NCBI RefSeq assembly: GCF_902635505.1
Contig: NC_045428.1
Span: 431,931,106 to 431,995,105, forward strand
Reading direction: 5' to 3'
Source of the DNA: Sarcophilus harrisii
Taxonomy: Eukaryota; Chordata; Mammalia; Dasyuromorphia; Dasyuridae
Length of the DNA: 64,000 nt
This document shows, in pieces, positions 12,024 through 22,915 of the stretch; within the stretch, counting starts at the first letter, position 1, and each line of letters opens with the position of its first letter. Made by a program: the position numbers and the translations under genes. The notes under the pieces were generated by a model that worked only from the letters and a program-made list of their open reading frames with translations, did not search any database and was not told the DNA's origin.

Positions 12024-12305
12024 CATTGAATCTCTGAGAGAAAAGAGAGAAGGAAAGGGAGAGACAGACAGACAGACAGAGACAGAGACAGAAAGAGATG
12101 GAGAGAAAGACTGAAAGATAGAGAAAGAGGGAAGAGGAAAGAGGGAAGGAGGAAGGAGGGAGGAAGAAGAGAGGTGAAGGAGAAGGAGAGAGAAAAGAGA
12201 GAAGGAGAGAAGAGAGGGGAAGAGGGAGACAGAGGAAGGAGAGGGGAGAGAGAGAAGGAAGAGGGGAAAGGGAAAGAGAGAGAGGGAGATAGAGAGGGAG
12301 AGATC
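12024..12305 (+). repeat. GA-rich polypurine tract
   Basis: About 280 bp of nearly pure purine on the plus strand (GAGA, GGAA, GACA mixtures). Translations rich in S, L and P on the other strand are artefacts. Confidence 0.95.
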
Positions 12306-12560
12306 AATTAGGGGGCAATTGCAGTTGTCCCGAGGTAATGAGGGCTGAACACAGGTGGAGAAAAAAAGGGAAGATATAAAGGGGTTTGGGGAAATGAAAT
12401 CTACAATATTTGGCATTTGACTGGATATGAGGGTATTTAGAAGTAAAGAATCAAAAATACTTTCAGAATTGTAATCTGAGAGTTTTGCCTTTAACAAAGA
12501 GGGAAATTAAAAAGCAGAATGAGTTTTGGGGGATGGTGAGGAAAGAAATGAGTGTTTTTC
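12306..12560 (-). mobile_element. L2 LINE fragment
   Basis: Antisense L2 with GGGCAATTGCAGTTGTCCCG and ACAGGTGGAGAAAAAAAG, as in the longer L2 copies at 47.7 kb and 50.4 kb. Confidence 0.6.
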
Positions 12561-13950
12561 TCTGCCTTTTAGGATCCCTTGTTTCCTTTTAGCAACATCT
12601 TCTGTTGAAGGGTTCTCTCCGTCCCACAACTGCTAGTATCTTTCTCTCCCCTCTAAAGTCACCTTAGAAAAATATTGTACACTGTATTTAGATATGTTTG
12701 CCATAAATGGCTTTGTTTAATTTATTATTAATCAAATATCCAAGCCATTTGTTGGGAAGGAGAAATGTCCAAATTATAGTCCCCCCCATGACTTCCAACA
12801 TGACTTTCTGTCCCAAGAGAATTTCAAGTAATTTTTAAAAGAATTTTGAACAAAGAAAACATATCTTAAAATAAAGCTTGAATTGACATTCATAATTATT
12901 GAGTACTCCTATGTAGGAAGACCTCATATGTGGTGGGGGCAGACCTTCCACATGAAATATGGGGATTAGCCTGTCTCAAAAGGAGGGAGATGAGACATCT
13001 TTTATCCTCTTCCCCTCCATCCCCCCATTTCCTCCCCACTTTGAAGATTTTATTCTCTGCCAGGAGGGGAAAAAATGAAGAAAGGGAACCAGAGGCTGCC
13101 ACTCTGTGCTTCTCAGAAAGCAGGGGTACTGGGCTAGAATTCCCTGCTTCCTTAAGTTCTATTAGTCTAAGGGTTGTGATCAAGTTCCACTTAATTTCTG
13201 CTCACTACATGCCTACTTGGGGGGAAGGAGGACCCCTATATTTACATTCATAAAGGAGTCATTTATGTGACTGTTTCCTATAGATACCAGTTCTACAATG
13301 AACACACATAATACTTAGCCAAGAAACTTATTTATACAAATCAGTAGAAAAACAGAAATCAGGGAAAATAAGCATGGGCAAATATAAAACACACAATACA
13401 TTAGGAGCAAGGTAACTCAGCTCAACTAAGAGAGTTCTGGCTCTCACCCAAGGGAAAGTTCCCTAAAGTTTCTTGAGTAACACGCTGGGAATAGGGACAT
13501 GATAGAGACTGCCAGCTCCTCTTATGTCTTCCCAGATCTTTTCCTTCAGCTAATTGAAGTTGGGTTGACATTGTCCATCTTCCATCTTAAAACTGAAACC
13601 AGAAGTGCTGAAAGCAACTGCAGGGCCTGAAAGAATTTGAAGCTTGAAGAAGACTGGAAGAAGAGTTTGAGAAAACTGAAAGCATCGCTCATACTCCCAC
13701 TGCCCCTACACATGGCAGAACATTCATCTCTACCCTTAAGGGGAGTCTCATAGCAATGGGTCTTGGGACTGGTGTTTCTCATTTCTCTCTCATTTTGTTC
13801 TTAGAGGAATAAACAGGATTATTCCTACATATTTATCTGGAGAACCCAAATGGAATAAGATTCTATCTCTTATTTCTAATTCTGCATTTTGAGGTCTAAT
13901 AAAGTAAAGCTAATCCTTTTTTTTTTTCTCTTTTAAGTCCCATTAATATT
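12561..13950. other. Unassigned intergenic sequence
   Basis: No confident element. Part of 13256-13900 has an LTR-like feel (AATAAA at 13808) but lacks defensible ends. ORFs near 12896-13253 show no known domain. Confidence 0.45.
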
Positions 13951-15660
13951 ATTTTTTTTTCTAAATACATGTAAAACCTAATACCTTATACCTTGCAGGA
14001 TAAGGTCAAAATGTGTTCCTGATCTAAACATAAAGATCGATATTATAAACAAATTAGAAGAACATAGGATAATTTATCTCTCAGATCTGTGGAGGAGGAA
14101 GGAATTTGTGATCAAAGAAGAACTGGAGATCATTATTGATTACAAAATAGCTAGTTTTGATTATATTATGTTAAATTTGATTATGTTATATTAAGGATTT
14201 GTACAAACATAACTAATGCAGACGAGATTAGATGGGAAGCAATAAACTGAGAAAACATTTTTACATTCAAGGGTTCTGATAAAGGCCTGATTTCTTTTTT
14301 TTTTTTTAATTGAAGCTTTTTATTTTTAAAGCATATGCAAAGATAATTTTTCACCATCAATCTTTGCAAAATCTTGTGTTCCAATTTCCCCCTTCCCCAC
14401 ACCCCCTCTCTTAGATGGCAAGTAATCCAATATATGTTAAACATGGTAAAAAAAAATATATGCAAATCCAATATAGGCATACATATTTATACAATTATCT
14501 TGCTGCACAAGAAGAATCAGATCAAAAAGGGAAAAAATGAGAAAGAAAATGAAATTCAAGTAAACAACAACAAAAGCAGGGGAACTGCTATGTTGTGATC
14601 CACAAAAGGCCTCATTTTTAAAATATATAGGGAATTGACTCAAATTTATAAGAATTCAAGCCATTCTCCAAATGATAAATGGTCAAAAGATGTGAACAGA
14701 CAATTTTCAGGTAAAGAAATTAAAAACATTTGAAAAGGTGATCTAAATCATTACTGATCAGAGAAATGCAAATTAAGATATCTCTGAGGTACCACCACAC
14801 GCCTTTCAGATTGGCTAAGACAAATGTTGGAGGGGATGTGAAAAAACTGGGACATTGATACATTGTTTGTGAAGTTGTGAACTGATCCAAGCATTCTGGA
14901 GAGCAGTTTGGAACTATTTTCAAAACGTTATCAAACTGTGCATACCCTTTGATCCAGCAGCGTTACTACTGGGCTTATATCCCAAAGAGATCTTAAAGGA
15001 GGGAAAGGGACCTGTATGTGCACGAATGTTTGTGGCAGCCCTCTTTGTAGTGGCCAGAAACTGGAAACTGAGTGGATGCCCATCAATTGGAGAATGGCTG
15101 AATAAATTGGGGTATATGAATGTTATGGAATATTATTGTTCTGTAAGAAAATGAATACAGAGAGTCCTGGAGAGACTGACATGAATTGATGCTAAGTGAA
15201 ATGAGCAGGACCAGGAAGATCATTGTACATGGCAACAGCAAGACTATATGATGATCAATTCTGATGAGTGTGGTTCTCTTCAACAATGCGATGATTCAGG
15301 CCAGTTCCAATGATCTTGGCATAAAGAGAGCCATCTACACTCAGAGAGAGGACTGTGGGAACTGAGTGTGGATCACAACATAACACTCTCTTTTTGTTGT
15401 TGTTTGCTTGCATTTTATTTTCTTTCTCATTTTTTCCGGTTTGATCTGATTTTTCTTATGCAGCAAAATAATTGTATAAATATGTATGCATATATTGAGT
15501 TTAACAATATTTCTACAATGTTTAACACATATTGGACTACATGCCATCTGGGGAGGTGGGGAAGGGGGGGAAATTGGAATACAAAGTTTTTGCAAGAGTT
15601 AATGTAGAAAAATTATCCATGGATATGTTTGAAAAATAAAAAGTTTTAATAAAAAAATTA
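13951..15660 (+). mobile_element. L1 3' part, plus orientation, carrying an antisense L1 insert
   Basis: Starts inside ORF2 (GATCTAAACATAAAG, GTACAAACATAACTAATGCA) and runs through ORF2 end motifs (GGGACATTGATACATTGTTT, TGGAGAGCAGTTTGGAACTA), the 3'UTR and the tail AAAATAAAAAGTTTTAATAA. It holds frameshifts and stops. The left edge is approximate. Confidence 0.85.
14294..14604 (-). mobile_element. Short L1 3' end inserted in L1
   Basis: Antisense L1 3'UTR beginning with its A tail (T run). Flanked by 13-bp target duplications at 14281-14293 and 14605-14617 (AAAGGCCTGATTT and AAAGGCCTCATTT, one difference). Host L1 sequence resumes exactly after it. Confidence 0.85.
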
Positions 15661-15664
15661 AAAA

Positions 15665-15825
15665 ATAAATAAATATACATAAAGATAGTTTTCAACATTT
15701 ACTTTTGTAAGATTTTCTATTCCAAACTTATTTTCTACCTCCCTTCCTTACCTTTCCCTCCCCAAGAACAGCAAGCAATTTGATATATGCACAATCATTT
15801 CAAACATGTTTCCATTCTTAATCCC
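15665..15825 (-). mobile_element. L1 3'UTR fragment
   Basis: ATAAAGATAGTTTTCAACAT and AGAACAGCAAGCAATTTGAT are the antisense L1 3'UTR landmarks also seen at 8.7 kb. Confidence 0.7.
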
Positions 15826-15889
15826 CTTTTTAAATATTTTAGGTACTTGAAAATTGTCGACAGCTATATTCCCAAACCCTACCCCTCTC

Positions 15890-16440
15890 ATTTATCCCAT
15901 CAAGTCATCTCTTCTCCAAACTAAACATTCCAAGTTACTACAATGTATGCAAATATGGCATTGCTTTGACATCTTTTACCAAATGTCAGGACAGGCTCTG
16001 TTTTGCTAATATCTGTTCTAAAACATGGTCCTGGTACCAAATACAATATTCTCATTATTATCTGACAAAAACAAAATAGTAGAACTTTGGTCCAAGATAT
16101 CACTAATTTTTTTAGGCTTCCTTGTCACACTATTGATAATTTAAAATTGAATACACTCAAATGTGCAGATCTTTTCCATGTGAATGGTTTGTCTTGCTAC
16201 ATCTCTTCATCCTGCATTTTGATATTTTGATCATAAATGCAGAATGTCACATTTATCCCTACTAGATATCACAAATATTCTGTGATTTAGCTCAGCACTT
16301 ATCTGTTAAGATCTTTTGGAGTCCTTATTCTGTCAGCTTAGTACTTGTCTTTTCTTCTGAGTGATATGCTTGATACCAGCATCGTTTACAAGTACCTTCT
16401 ATCAGGTTCAAGACAGTGATCGTTGACATTAGTATCATTA
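15890..16440 (-). mobile_element. CR1/L3 LINE fragment
   Basis: Antisense CR1 order: ACTAAACATTCCAAGTTACT, ACATGGTCCTGGTACCAAAT, CAGATCTTTTCCATGTGAAT, GCAGAATGTCACATTTATCC. Ancient. Confidence 0.6.
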
Positions 16441-17235
16441 AAAGCTCTAAGTGTCTTGCCACTTTAGTGAATTTTGAATGTTTCCAAATGATTTTTTGCA
16501 TTTAGTTGAGAGTCTACTTGGACACTTACTGGCCCCAGTCTGCAAAAGAGCAGTTTTTTTTCACATACGCCATAAAAAATAGGGAGGTAAATAGGATTAT
16601 ATCAGACTGGGAGATGGGGAGGGCAAGGATATAGTGTTGAGAATGTTTAATTCATACAAGTACCATTCTAGGGATTAGGTGGAGCTTCAAACTTTCCAGA
16701 AGTATTCTAGTCTAGATAAAATCAAACTCTGGGAACATTTCTTTCTCTTTCAAGCAGACACTCTTCTGAGATGTGCTCATCCATGATGGAAAGAAGATTT
16801 GCATGCTGTTGAACCCATGGGGAAAACCCACCAATGAGTAGAAGCTATCAATTCATTTATACCCTAAGGTGTAATTTCATGCTTTTCTAAGTTTAATGTT
16901 TTTACAATTTAGGTTCAACTTTTGCTATAATTCTTTCCGCAGAAGGTGCATTATAATGTGCTATTTAGAAGACCATTCTCTCCTCTTAGCCATTACAAGC
17001 TCATTTAACTACATTAAGCCCCTGCTGGGTGTGTGATTTTGTATTGAGAGTTGAAAAAGCACTCAAAAATCAACACTAGAAAACATCTGCATTAGATGTT
17101 TAAGATCTTACTGAATAATAACAAGTTTCAAAGGGGAAAAGACACCTATATTTTGGTTACCAGTTGTTAGTCTCTATGCAGCTGTTCCAAAAACTTATTT
17201 GTAGTGGGCTTTAAAGTAGCTTAATCCATCCCCCT
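16441..17235. other. Unassigned intergenic sequence
   Basis: Nothing recognised. Confidence 0.5.
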
Positions 17236-17242
17236 GCCAGTA

Positions 17243-17503
17243 GAGATCAGTTGTTCAGTCATTTATCAATTGTGGCTGACTCTTTGCAACCCCGTTTGGG
17301 ATTTTGTTGGCAAACATATTGGAGTGGTTTACTATTTCTTTCTCCAGCATATTTTACAAATGAAGAAACTAAGGCAAAGTGAGTGAACTTCTTTCCCAGA
17401 GTCACACAGCTTAGAAGTCCGAGGCCAGATTTGAACTCAGGAAGATGTGTTTCCTGATTTTCGAACACTTTCCACCGCGCAGCCCAGCTGGCCTTAGGTA
17501 CTC
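17243..17503 (-). repeat. Marsupial tRNA-derived SINE, long form
   Basis: Antisense long form: GTTCAGTCATTTATCAATTG, ACCCCGTTTGGGATTTTGTT, AAATGAAGAAACTAAGGCAA, ACACAGCTTAGAAGTCC, ending at CGCAGCCCAGCTGGCC. Confidence 0.85.
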
Positions 17504-17539
17504 CATTCTTTAACATAGCAACTTTATTTACTAACCCGG

Positions 17540-18065
17540 CTGTTCATTCATTTATTTATTCAACAAGTACTAGGCACTGCAGAAAATGCTGATATCGGAG
17601 GCCCAATCTTGAAGGATTTATAGTCTAAAAAAGATCTTTAAAGGATAGGTTAAGTCTGGGAGGGCTTCATGGAGTCTGTTCTTGCCTTGGTTCTCAAAGG
17701 AAGTATAGGAGATAGATGAGGATGGAAAAGAAGAGCAAACAATTAGATGATTGGGAGATAGAGCACTGAACCTGGAACCAGGAAGACCTGAGTTCAAATC
17801 AGACCTCAGACACTTCCTAGCTATGTGACCCTGGCAAGTCACTTAACCCTGTTTGCCTCAGTTTCCTCATCTGTAAAATGAGCTGGAGAAGGAAATGGCA
17901 AATCACTCCAGTATGTTTGTCAAGAAAACACCAAATGGGGTCATGAAGAGTTAGAACAACAAGAAAACAACAAGAACAACAAGAAAAAGAGGGAATTATA
18001 GACAGGCAGAATAAGCAAAGAGACAGAGGCAAAAATGAATCTGAACAGGGAGGCCATTGACCTCA
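17540..18065 (-). mobile_element. L2 fragment split by a SINE
   Basis: Antisense L2 3' end (AACAAGTACTAGGCACTG, GGAGGGCTTCATGGAGTC) resumes after the SINE at 17738-17985 (CAGAATAAGCAAAGAGACAG). Confidence 0.5.
17738..17985 (+). repeat. Marsupial tRNA-derived SINE, long form
   Basis: GATAGAGCACTGAACCTGGA, GAGTTCAAATCAGACCTCAG, CTGTAAAATGAGCTGGAGAA, then a CAA-rich tail. Inserted in L2. Confidence 0.85.
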
Positions 18066-18091
18066 TTGGAGTAGAGGTTCTCTGTCACAAA

Positions 18092-18190
18092 GCCATAGAA
18101 TGGGGAGGGAAGGGACTGTTTTGTGTTTATCTCCACAACCTTACTGCCTAACACAGTACCTTGTATACCGCAGACATTTATGCTTATTTG
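18092..18190 (+). mobile_element. L2 3' end
   Basis: GGGAAGGGACTGTTTTGTGT, then CTAACACAGTACCTTGTATA and GCAGACATTTATGCTTATTT, the usual L2 3' terminus. See the paralogous copy at 21855-21930. Confidence 0.65.
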
Positions 18191-18277
18191 ATTGGTAGTT
18201 TTTTTTTTCTTCCCATGGTCCCAGGGATTGGCTTTTTACATTGCCATCATCTGTACTTCCGATGAAGGTTTCTTTTT
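18191..18277 (+). repeat. Left copy of a local paralogous segment
   Basis: Shares GGTCCCAGGGATTGG and flanking sequence, colinear over about 85 bp, with 21932-22016. Both follow an L2 3' end. Confidence 0.7.
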
Positions 18278-18299
18278 GAACCAATACAAAATAGAACAT

Positions 18300-20127
18300 T
18301 CTTTTTGTCTCTGTCTCTCTCTTTTTCTCTCTCTCCTTCTCTCTTTCCTTTTCTCTCTCTGTCTCCCTCCCTCTCTCTCTTTCTCTCTCTGCCAATCTCT
18401 CTCTCTTCCACTCTCTTCTTTCTCTCTCTCTCCTTCTCTCTTCTCTTCCTCTTTCTCTCTCTCCCTTCCTCTCTCTCTTCCTCTTTTACTCTCTATTTCT
18501 CTGTCTCTCTGTATCTCTCTTAATCTCTTTCTCTCCCTTCCTTTCTCTCTTCCTCTTTTACTCTCTATTTGTCTCTCTGTATCTCTCTTAATCTCTCTCT
18601 CCCTTTCTCTCTTCCTCTTCCTCTTTTTCTCTCTATCTCTCTGTATCTCTCTTAATCTCTCTCTCTCCCTTCCTTTCTCTCTTCCTCTTCCTCTTTTTCT
18701 CTCCATTTCTCTGTCTCTGTGTATCTCTCTTAATCTCTTTCTCCCTTTCTCTCTTCCTCTTCCTCTTTTACTCTCCATTTCTCTGTCTCTCTGTATCTCT
18801 CTTAATCTCTCTCTCCCTTTCTCTCTTCCTCTTCTTCTTTTACTCTCTATTTGTCTCTCTGTATCTCTCTTAATCTCTCTCTCCCTTTCTCTCTTCCTCT
18901 TCCTCTTTTTCTCTCTATCTCTCTGTATCTCTCTTAATCTCTCTCTCTCCCTTCCTTTCTCTCTTCCTCTTTTTCTCTCCATTTCTCTGTCTCTCTGTAT
19001 CTCTCTTAATCTCTCTCTCCCTTCCTTTCTCTCTTCCTCTTTTTCTCTCCATTTCTCTGTCTCTCTGTATCTCTCTTAATCTCTCTCTCCCTTTCTCTCT
19101 TCCTCTTCCTCTTTTTCTCTCCATTTCTCTGTCTCTCTGTATCTCTCTTAATCTCTCTCTCCCTTTCTCTCTTCCTCTTCCTCTTTTTCTCTCTATTTCT
19201 CTGTCTCTCTGTATCTCTCTTAATCTCTCTCCTTTCTCTCTTCCTCTTCCTCTTTTCTCTCTATTTCTCTGTCTCTCTGTATCTCTCTTAATCTCTCTCT
19301 CCCTTTCTCTCTTCCTCTTCCTCTTTTTCTCTCTATTTCTCTGTCTCTCTGTATCTCTCTTAATCTCTCTCCCTTTCTCTCTTCCTCTTCCTCTTTTTCT
19401 CTCTATTTCTCTGTCTCTCTGTATCTCTCTTAATCTCTCTCCCTTTCTCTCTTCCTCTTCCTCTTTTTCTCTCTATTTCTCTGTCTCTCTGTATCTCTCT
19501 TAATCTCTCTCTCCCTTTCTCTCTTCCTCTTCCTCTTTTTCTCTCTATTTCTCTGTCTCTCTGTATCTCTCTTAATCTCTCTCCCTTTCTCTCTTCCTCT
19601 TCCTCTTTTCTCTCTATTTCTCTGTCTCTCTGTATCTCTCTTAATCTCTCTCTCCCTTTCTCTCTTCCTCTTCCTCTTTTTCTCTCTATTTCTCTGTCTC
19701 TCTGTATCTCTCTTAATCTCTCTCCCTTTCTCTCTTCCTCTTCCTCTTTTTCTCTCTATTTCTCTGTCTCTCTGTATCTCTCTTAATCTCTCTCCCTTTC
19801 TCTCTTCCTCTTCCTCTTTTTCTCTCTATTTCTCTGTCTCTCTGTATCTCTCTTAATCTCTCTCTCCCTTTCTCTCTTCCTCTTCCTCTTTTTCTCTCTA
19901 TTTCTCTGTCTCTCTGTATCTCTCTTAATCTCTCTCTCCCTTTCTCTCTTCCTCTTCCTCTTTTTCTCTCCATTTCTCTGTCTCTCTGTATCTCTCTTAA
20001 TCTCTCTCCCTTCCTTTCTCTCTTCCTCTTTTTCTCTCTATTTCTCTCCTCTTTTTCCTCCTTTCTCTCTCTCTCTCTCTTCCTCTTCCTCTCTTTCTCC
20101 TTTTTTCTTTATTTCCCTCTCTCTCTC
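18300..20127 (+). repeat. Polypyrimidine minisatellite, 70-bp period
   Basis: About 1.8 kb of almost pure C/T on the plus strand. From about 18500 to 20040 it is an ordered tandem array: the marker GTATCTCTCTTAATCTCT recurs about 22 times, commonly every 70 or 72 bp (for example CCCTTTCTCT at 19371 and 19441). Flanks are simpler CT repeats. Long ORFs on both strands here (rich in L, S, P or in R, E, K) are by-products of the repeat. Confidence 0.95.
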
Positions 20128-20379
20128 AGTAGGAAAAAAAGTTCATGCAGGCAATGATTTACAGTATCTGAATATGCAAAGGATTGAAGATTTGTCTACA
20201 TTTCAGAGGAAAACTGAAGCTAAGTTGGACACAGGAAGGGATGAGAGGAGGGAGCTCTGGAATGAGGTCTAAGGCGAGAGAAACTGGGGGGGGGGGATGC
20301 TGATGAGAACAGGTGGCTTATCCCCATCTTCATTCTTTTCTGATCCCTAGGCCATGGTCCCCACCTGCCCCAGACCTTG

Positions 20380-21360
20380 CACTGAGATGGTTGGTTGTTG
20401 CCCTTCGTGCTCAGAGGGCCCGAATGGTGTCACCCTGTCGATACGGTGTGTACCCCTGTGTGCCAGACTTTGCAGTGAGATCAGGTTAGAAGTGGGGGGG
20501 GAAGGTGGTCCCGTTCTTATGTAAAGTACGTGTCTAATTGTGTTAAGCAAACGGACCTTTTGCTGCTCCTCCCAGTCACTGTGGATCCCCTTCAGTCTGG
20601 GCGCAGAGTAAGGTGCGGGTGTGTTTCCGAGTCAGGGTGAGGGCTGGAAGATGCCAAAGCTGTCATGGAAGAAGAGTTGGGCCATCCCGGGGCTGTGGAA
20701 CGGAACACTGGGCCAGGCAGGACCGTACCTGGGCTGCCGAGGGGATTCAGGCCAGCAGAGGGCAGCAGCGGCCTGGACACCGGCCTGAGCAATGGAAACA
20801 CTCCCCAAGAAGAAGGGTTAAAAGGGAAGCCCCAGGGAGTTGTCTTAATAGAGGGAGGAGGGAAGAGGGTGCCCCGCAAGGGCAGGCAGCCCCCAGGAGC
20901 CAAGCAAGCCGGAATGGAGGGGTCAAGGAAGTAGCACCTGGCCCAGACAACCAAGAGGCCCAAGTCAAAAGCCAACGAGAAGAGAAAGGGGCTGGAAACC
21001 AGGAGCTTGTAAGGCGCGGGTGCTCTGTCCCGGGAGACCCCCAAGGGCGTGCTTAGGGCCACCCGAGCTCGGGCCTGCTTCCATGCCTCCCCCCGAAGGT
21101 TGGAGCTCTAGAATAGCACGAGGAGGAGCAAGAGCAGGACCTGAGGAGCCATGCAAGAGAGCTGAGCAGGGGCAGCCCGACCAGAACACGTGGAAGGGGG
21201 CTCGTGGAATTTCTGTGGGCAAAATCCAGGGCCAGGGAGGTTAAATGGCTGAGAAAAGGGAAATGAACCTCCCGGAGCCAAGGAAGAGAATCCAGCCACT
21301 TTGGGTGGAGCAGAGCAGAGGCAGGGGCGGAGGCTGATTAGGAGAGGGGAGAAAGGGAAC
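20380..21360. other. GC-rich block of unknown nature
   Basis: A sharp change from the AT-rich surroundings to roughly 60% GC, with some two dozen or more CpG sites retained. ORFs on both strands (for example 20613-21056 plus and 20592-21062 minus) overlap and show no known domain. No splice structure or repeat family is recognised. It may be a CpG-containing regulatory region, a non-coding exon or simply an unusual insertion. Confidence 0.6.
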
Positions 21361-21420
21361 ATCCTTAATAGACTTTCCTCATTTTAACATAAATTTGTCT
21401 AATTATCTGATCATTTAGGA

Positions 21421-21520
21421 TAGTAAACAATTAGGATCGCAAGGGACCTTAAAGGTCATCTAGCACAGTTGTGTTTGTTTTACAAGGAACCTGAGGCACA
21501 GAACAATTAAATGACTTACC
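21421..21520 (-). repeat. MIR-type fragment
   Basis: AGGGACCTTAAAGGTCATCT and AACCTGAGGCACAGAACAAT, antisense MIR-like. Confidence 0.55.
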
Positions 21521-21840
21521 CCCAACAATAAACATTGATTAAGTATCTTTGACGGGCCAGGCACTGTACTGAACACTGGGGGATACAATTAATAAAAAAG
21601 ACAGCTCCTATTCTCAAAAACAAGCTTACCACGGGCAGTGATCTGGCACAGTAGATGGAATGCTACTCCTGGAGTTGGGAGGACCCGAGTTCAAATCCAG
21701 CCTCAGACTGACATGCACTAGCTGTGTGATCTGGAGTAAGCCACTTAATCCTGATTGCATCACAAAAACAAAAAAGAAGTTTGCAATCTAAGGAGGGAGA
21801 CACACAAAAGGATGCAGGAAAAGGTGAGGGCACGTGACCC
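21521..21840 (-). mobile_element. L2 3' end split by a SINE
   Basis: GGGCCAGGCACTGTACTGAA and GGGGATACAATTAATAAA before the SINE, then TTGCAATCTAAGGAGGGAGA after it. Confidence 0.6.
21631..21778 (+). repeat. Marsupial tRNA-derived SINE, short form
   Basis: GAGGACCCGAGTTCAAATCC, CTAGCTGTGTGATCTGGAGT, ending in an A-rich tail. Confidence 0.85.
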
Positions 21841-21854
21841 AGAGGCATCTTGTT

Positions 21855-21930
21855 CATATTTGTTTTTGCCACTCTAAGGCCTAACCCAGTGTCTGGTATA
21901 CAGTAGACACTTAATGGTTGTTAACTGATT
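21855..21930 (+). mobile_element. L2 3' end
   Basis: AACCCAGTGTCTGGTATACA and GTAGACACTTAATGGTTG, the L2 terminus. Confidence 0.65.
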
Positions 21931-21931
21931 G

Positions 21932-22016
21932 ATTGGTGGTCTTCTTTTCTTCCCAAGGTCCCAGGGATTGGCCTTTCATATTTCCATTCTCTGCTACTTT
22001 TCATTAAGGTTTCTCT
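21932..22016 (+). repeat. Right copy of the local paralogous segment
   Basis: Colinear with 18191-18277: shared CTTCCCA-GGTCCCAGGGATTGG, then a similar ATT-CCAT-TCTG-ACTT order. Confidence 0.7.
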
Positions 22017-22099
22017 TAGAAAGAGAGAGTTGAAACCAGACAAGGAAGCCCATACAAAGTGGAATGATCTGAGAGTTCAATTTGGATCTAGCTGATACA

Positions 22100-22268
22100 C
22101 ATACAAACCAGGCCTGAAGTCAGGAAGATTCATATTCCTGAGTTTGAATCCTGCCACAGACACTTTCTATCTGTGTGACCCTGCACAATTCACTTAACTT
22201 TACTTCAGTTTTTTTCATCTGTAAAATGTGCCACAGAAGGACATGGCACAACTGAAAAATGACTAAGA
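22100..22268 (+). repeat. tRNA-derived SINE, long form, degraded
   Basis: GCCTGAAGTCAGGAAGATTC, CTATCTGTGTGACCCTGCAC, CATCTGTAAAATGTGCC. Confidence 0.75.
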
Positions 22269-22804
22269 ATGAACTCCCACTTACAAATTTGATGCTCTTT
22301 CAACTACACTGCTGTCTCTAATTGGCCTATAGTTTGTAACCTGAGAGTAGAAAAAAACAAATCATTGAGCTGAATTCAACCTGGCTCAATGCTTATGCAA
22401 TCATCATGAGATGCATGTGACTGGCATCGATGGATAGGGCTGAGAAAAAATGGTATGCCAACACAATATTCCATGAAAGGCAGAAAGATTGTGAACTCCA
22501 GTGCTGCAGCCTTTGAAGGGGGAAAAAAAAATCCCCCAATTACTTTCTGAGTGATGGATACCAGCATAAAATTCCCAATTCCAATTAGAAGCTATCTTGG
22601 ACACTCTTAACTTTTTGGTTGGTATCTGATTTTATTTTTGCTGCCACATTCAGTTTTTTAAAGACCTTTTTAAGACCCTCAGATCTCCTTTTTTCTGTAT
22701 TTGTACACTGTCTATTGTTTCCCATTTTGTATTCCATAAATTTATTACATATGCCTATACATCTATATGAATATAAACACAATATTAGATCTGGAAGAGA
22801 TTCA
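22269..22804. other. Unassigned intergenic sequence
   Basis: No recognised element; small ORFs without known content. Confidence 0.5.
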
Positions 22805-22915
22805 TATCAATTTAACAAACACTAAGTGCCACTGATATGCAAACTAGGCATTGAAGATACAGAGATAAACCACAGAAACAGTCCTTGCCCTCAAGAAGCT
22901 TATATTTTATTAATA
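22805..22915 (-). mobile_element. L2 3' end
   Basis: AACACTAAGTGCCACTGATA, then CAGTCCTTGCCCTCAAGAAG, then CTTATATT. Confidence 0.65.

Noticed and set aside
12000-12497. 165-codon minus frame of S/L/P repeats
   Set aside because: Translation of the GA-rich tract and adjoining L2 fragment.
12896-13253. Overlapping frames of 95 and 107 codons
   Set aside because: Open on both strands with no recognisable domain and no start or splice context.
13256-13950. Possible further LTR with an AATAAA near 13808
   Set aside because: No TG...CA ends or target duplication could be defined, and no similar copy exists in the window.
18141-19124. Long open frames on both strands (up to 295 codons) rich in L/S/P or R/E/K
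   Set aside because: They lie within the CT minisatellite and result from a repeat unit without stop codons in some frames; no protein family resembles them.
18500-20040. CRISPR-like regular spacing of a repeated marker
   Set aside because: The 70-bp unit is repeated as a whole with no unique spacers; it is a eukaryotic minisatellite.
20592-21362. Overlapping plus and minus frames of 69-156 codons in the GC-rich block
   Set aside because: Several frames on both strands are open together because of low stop-codon density at high GC; no domain, splice pattern or conserved motif favours one.
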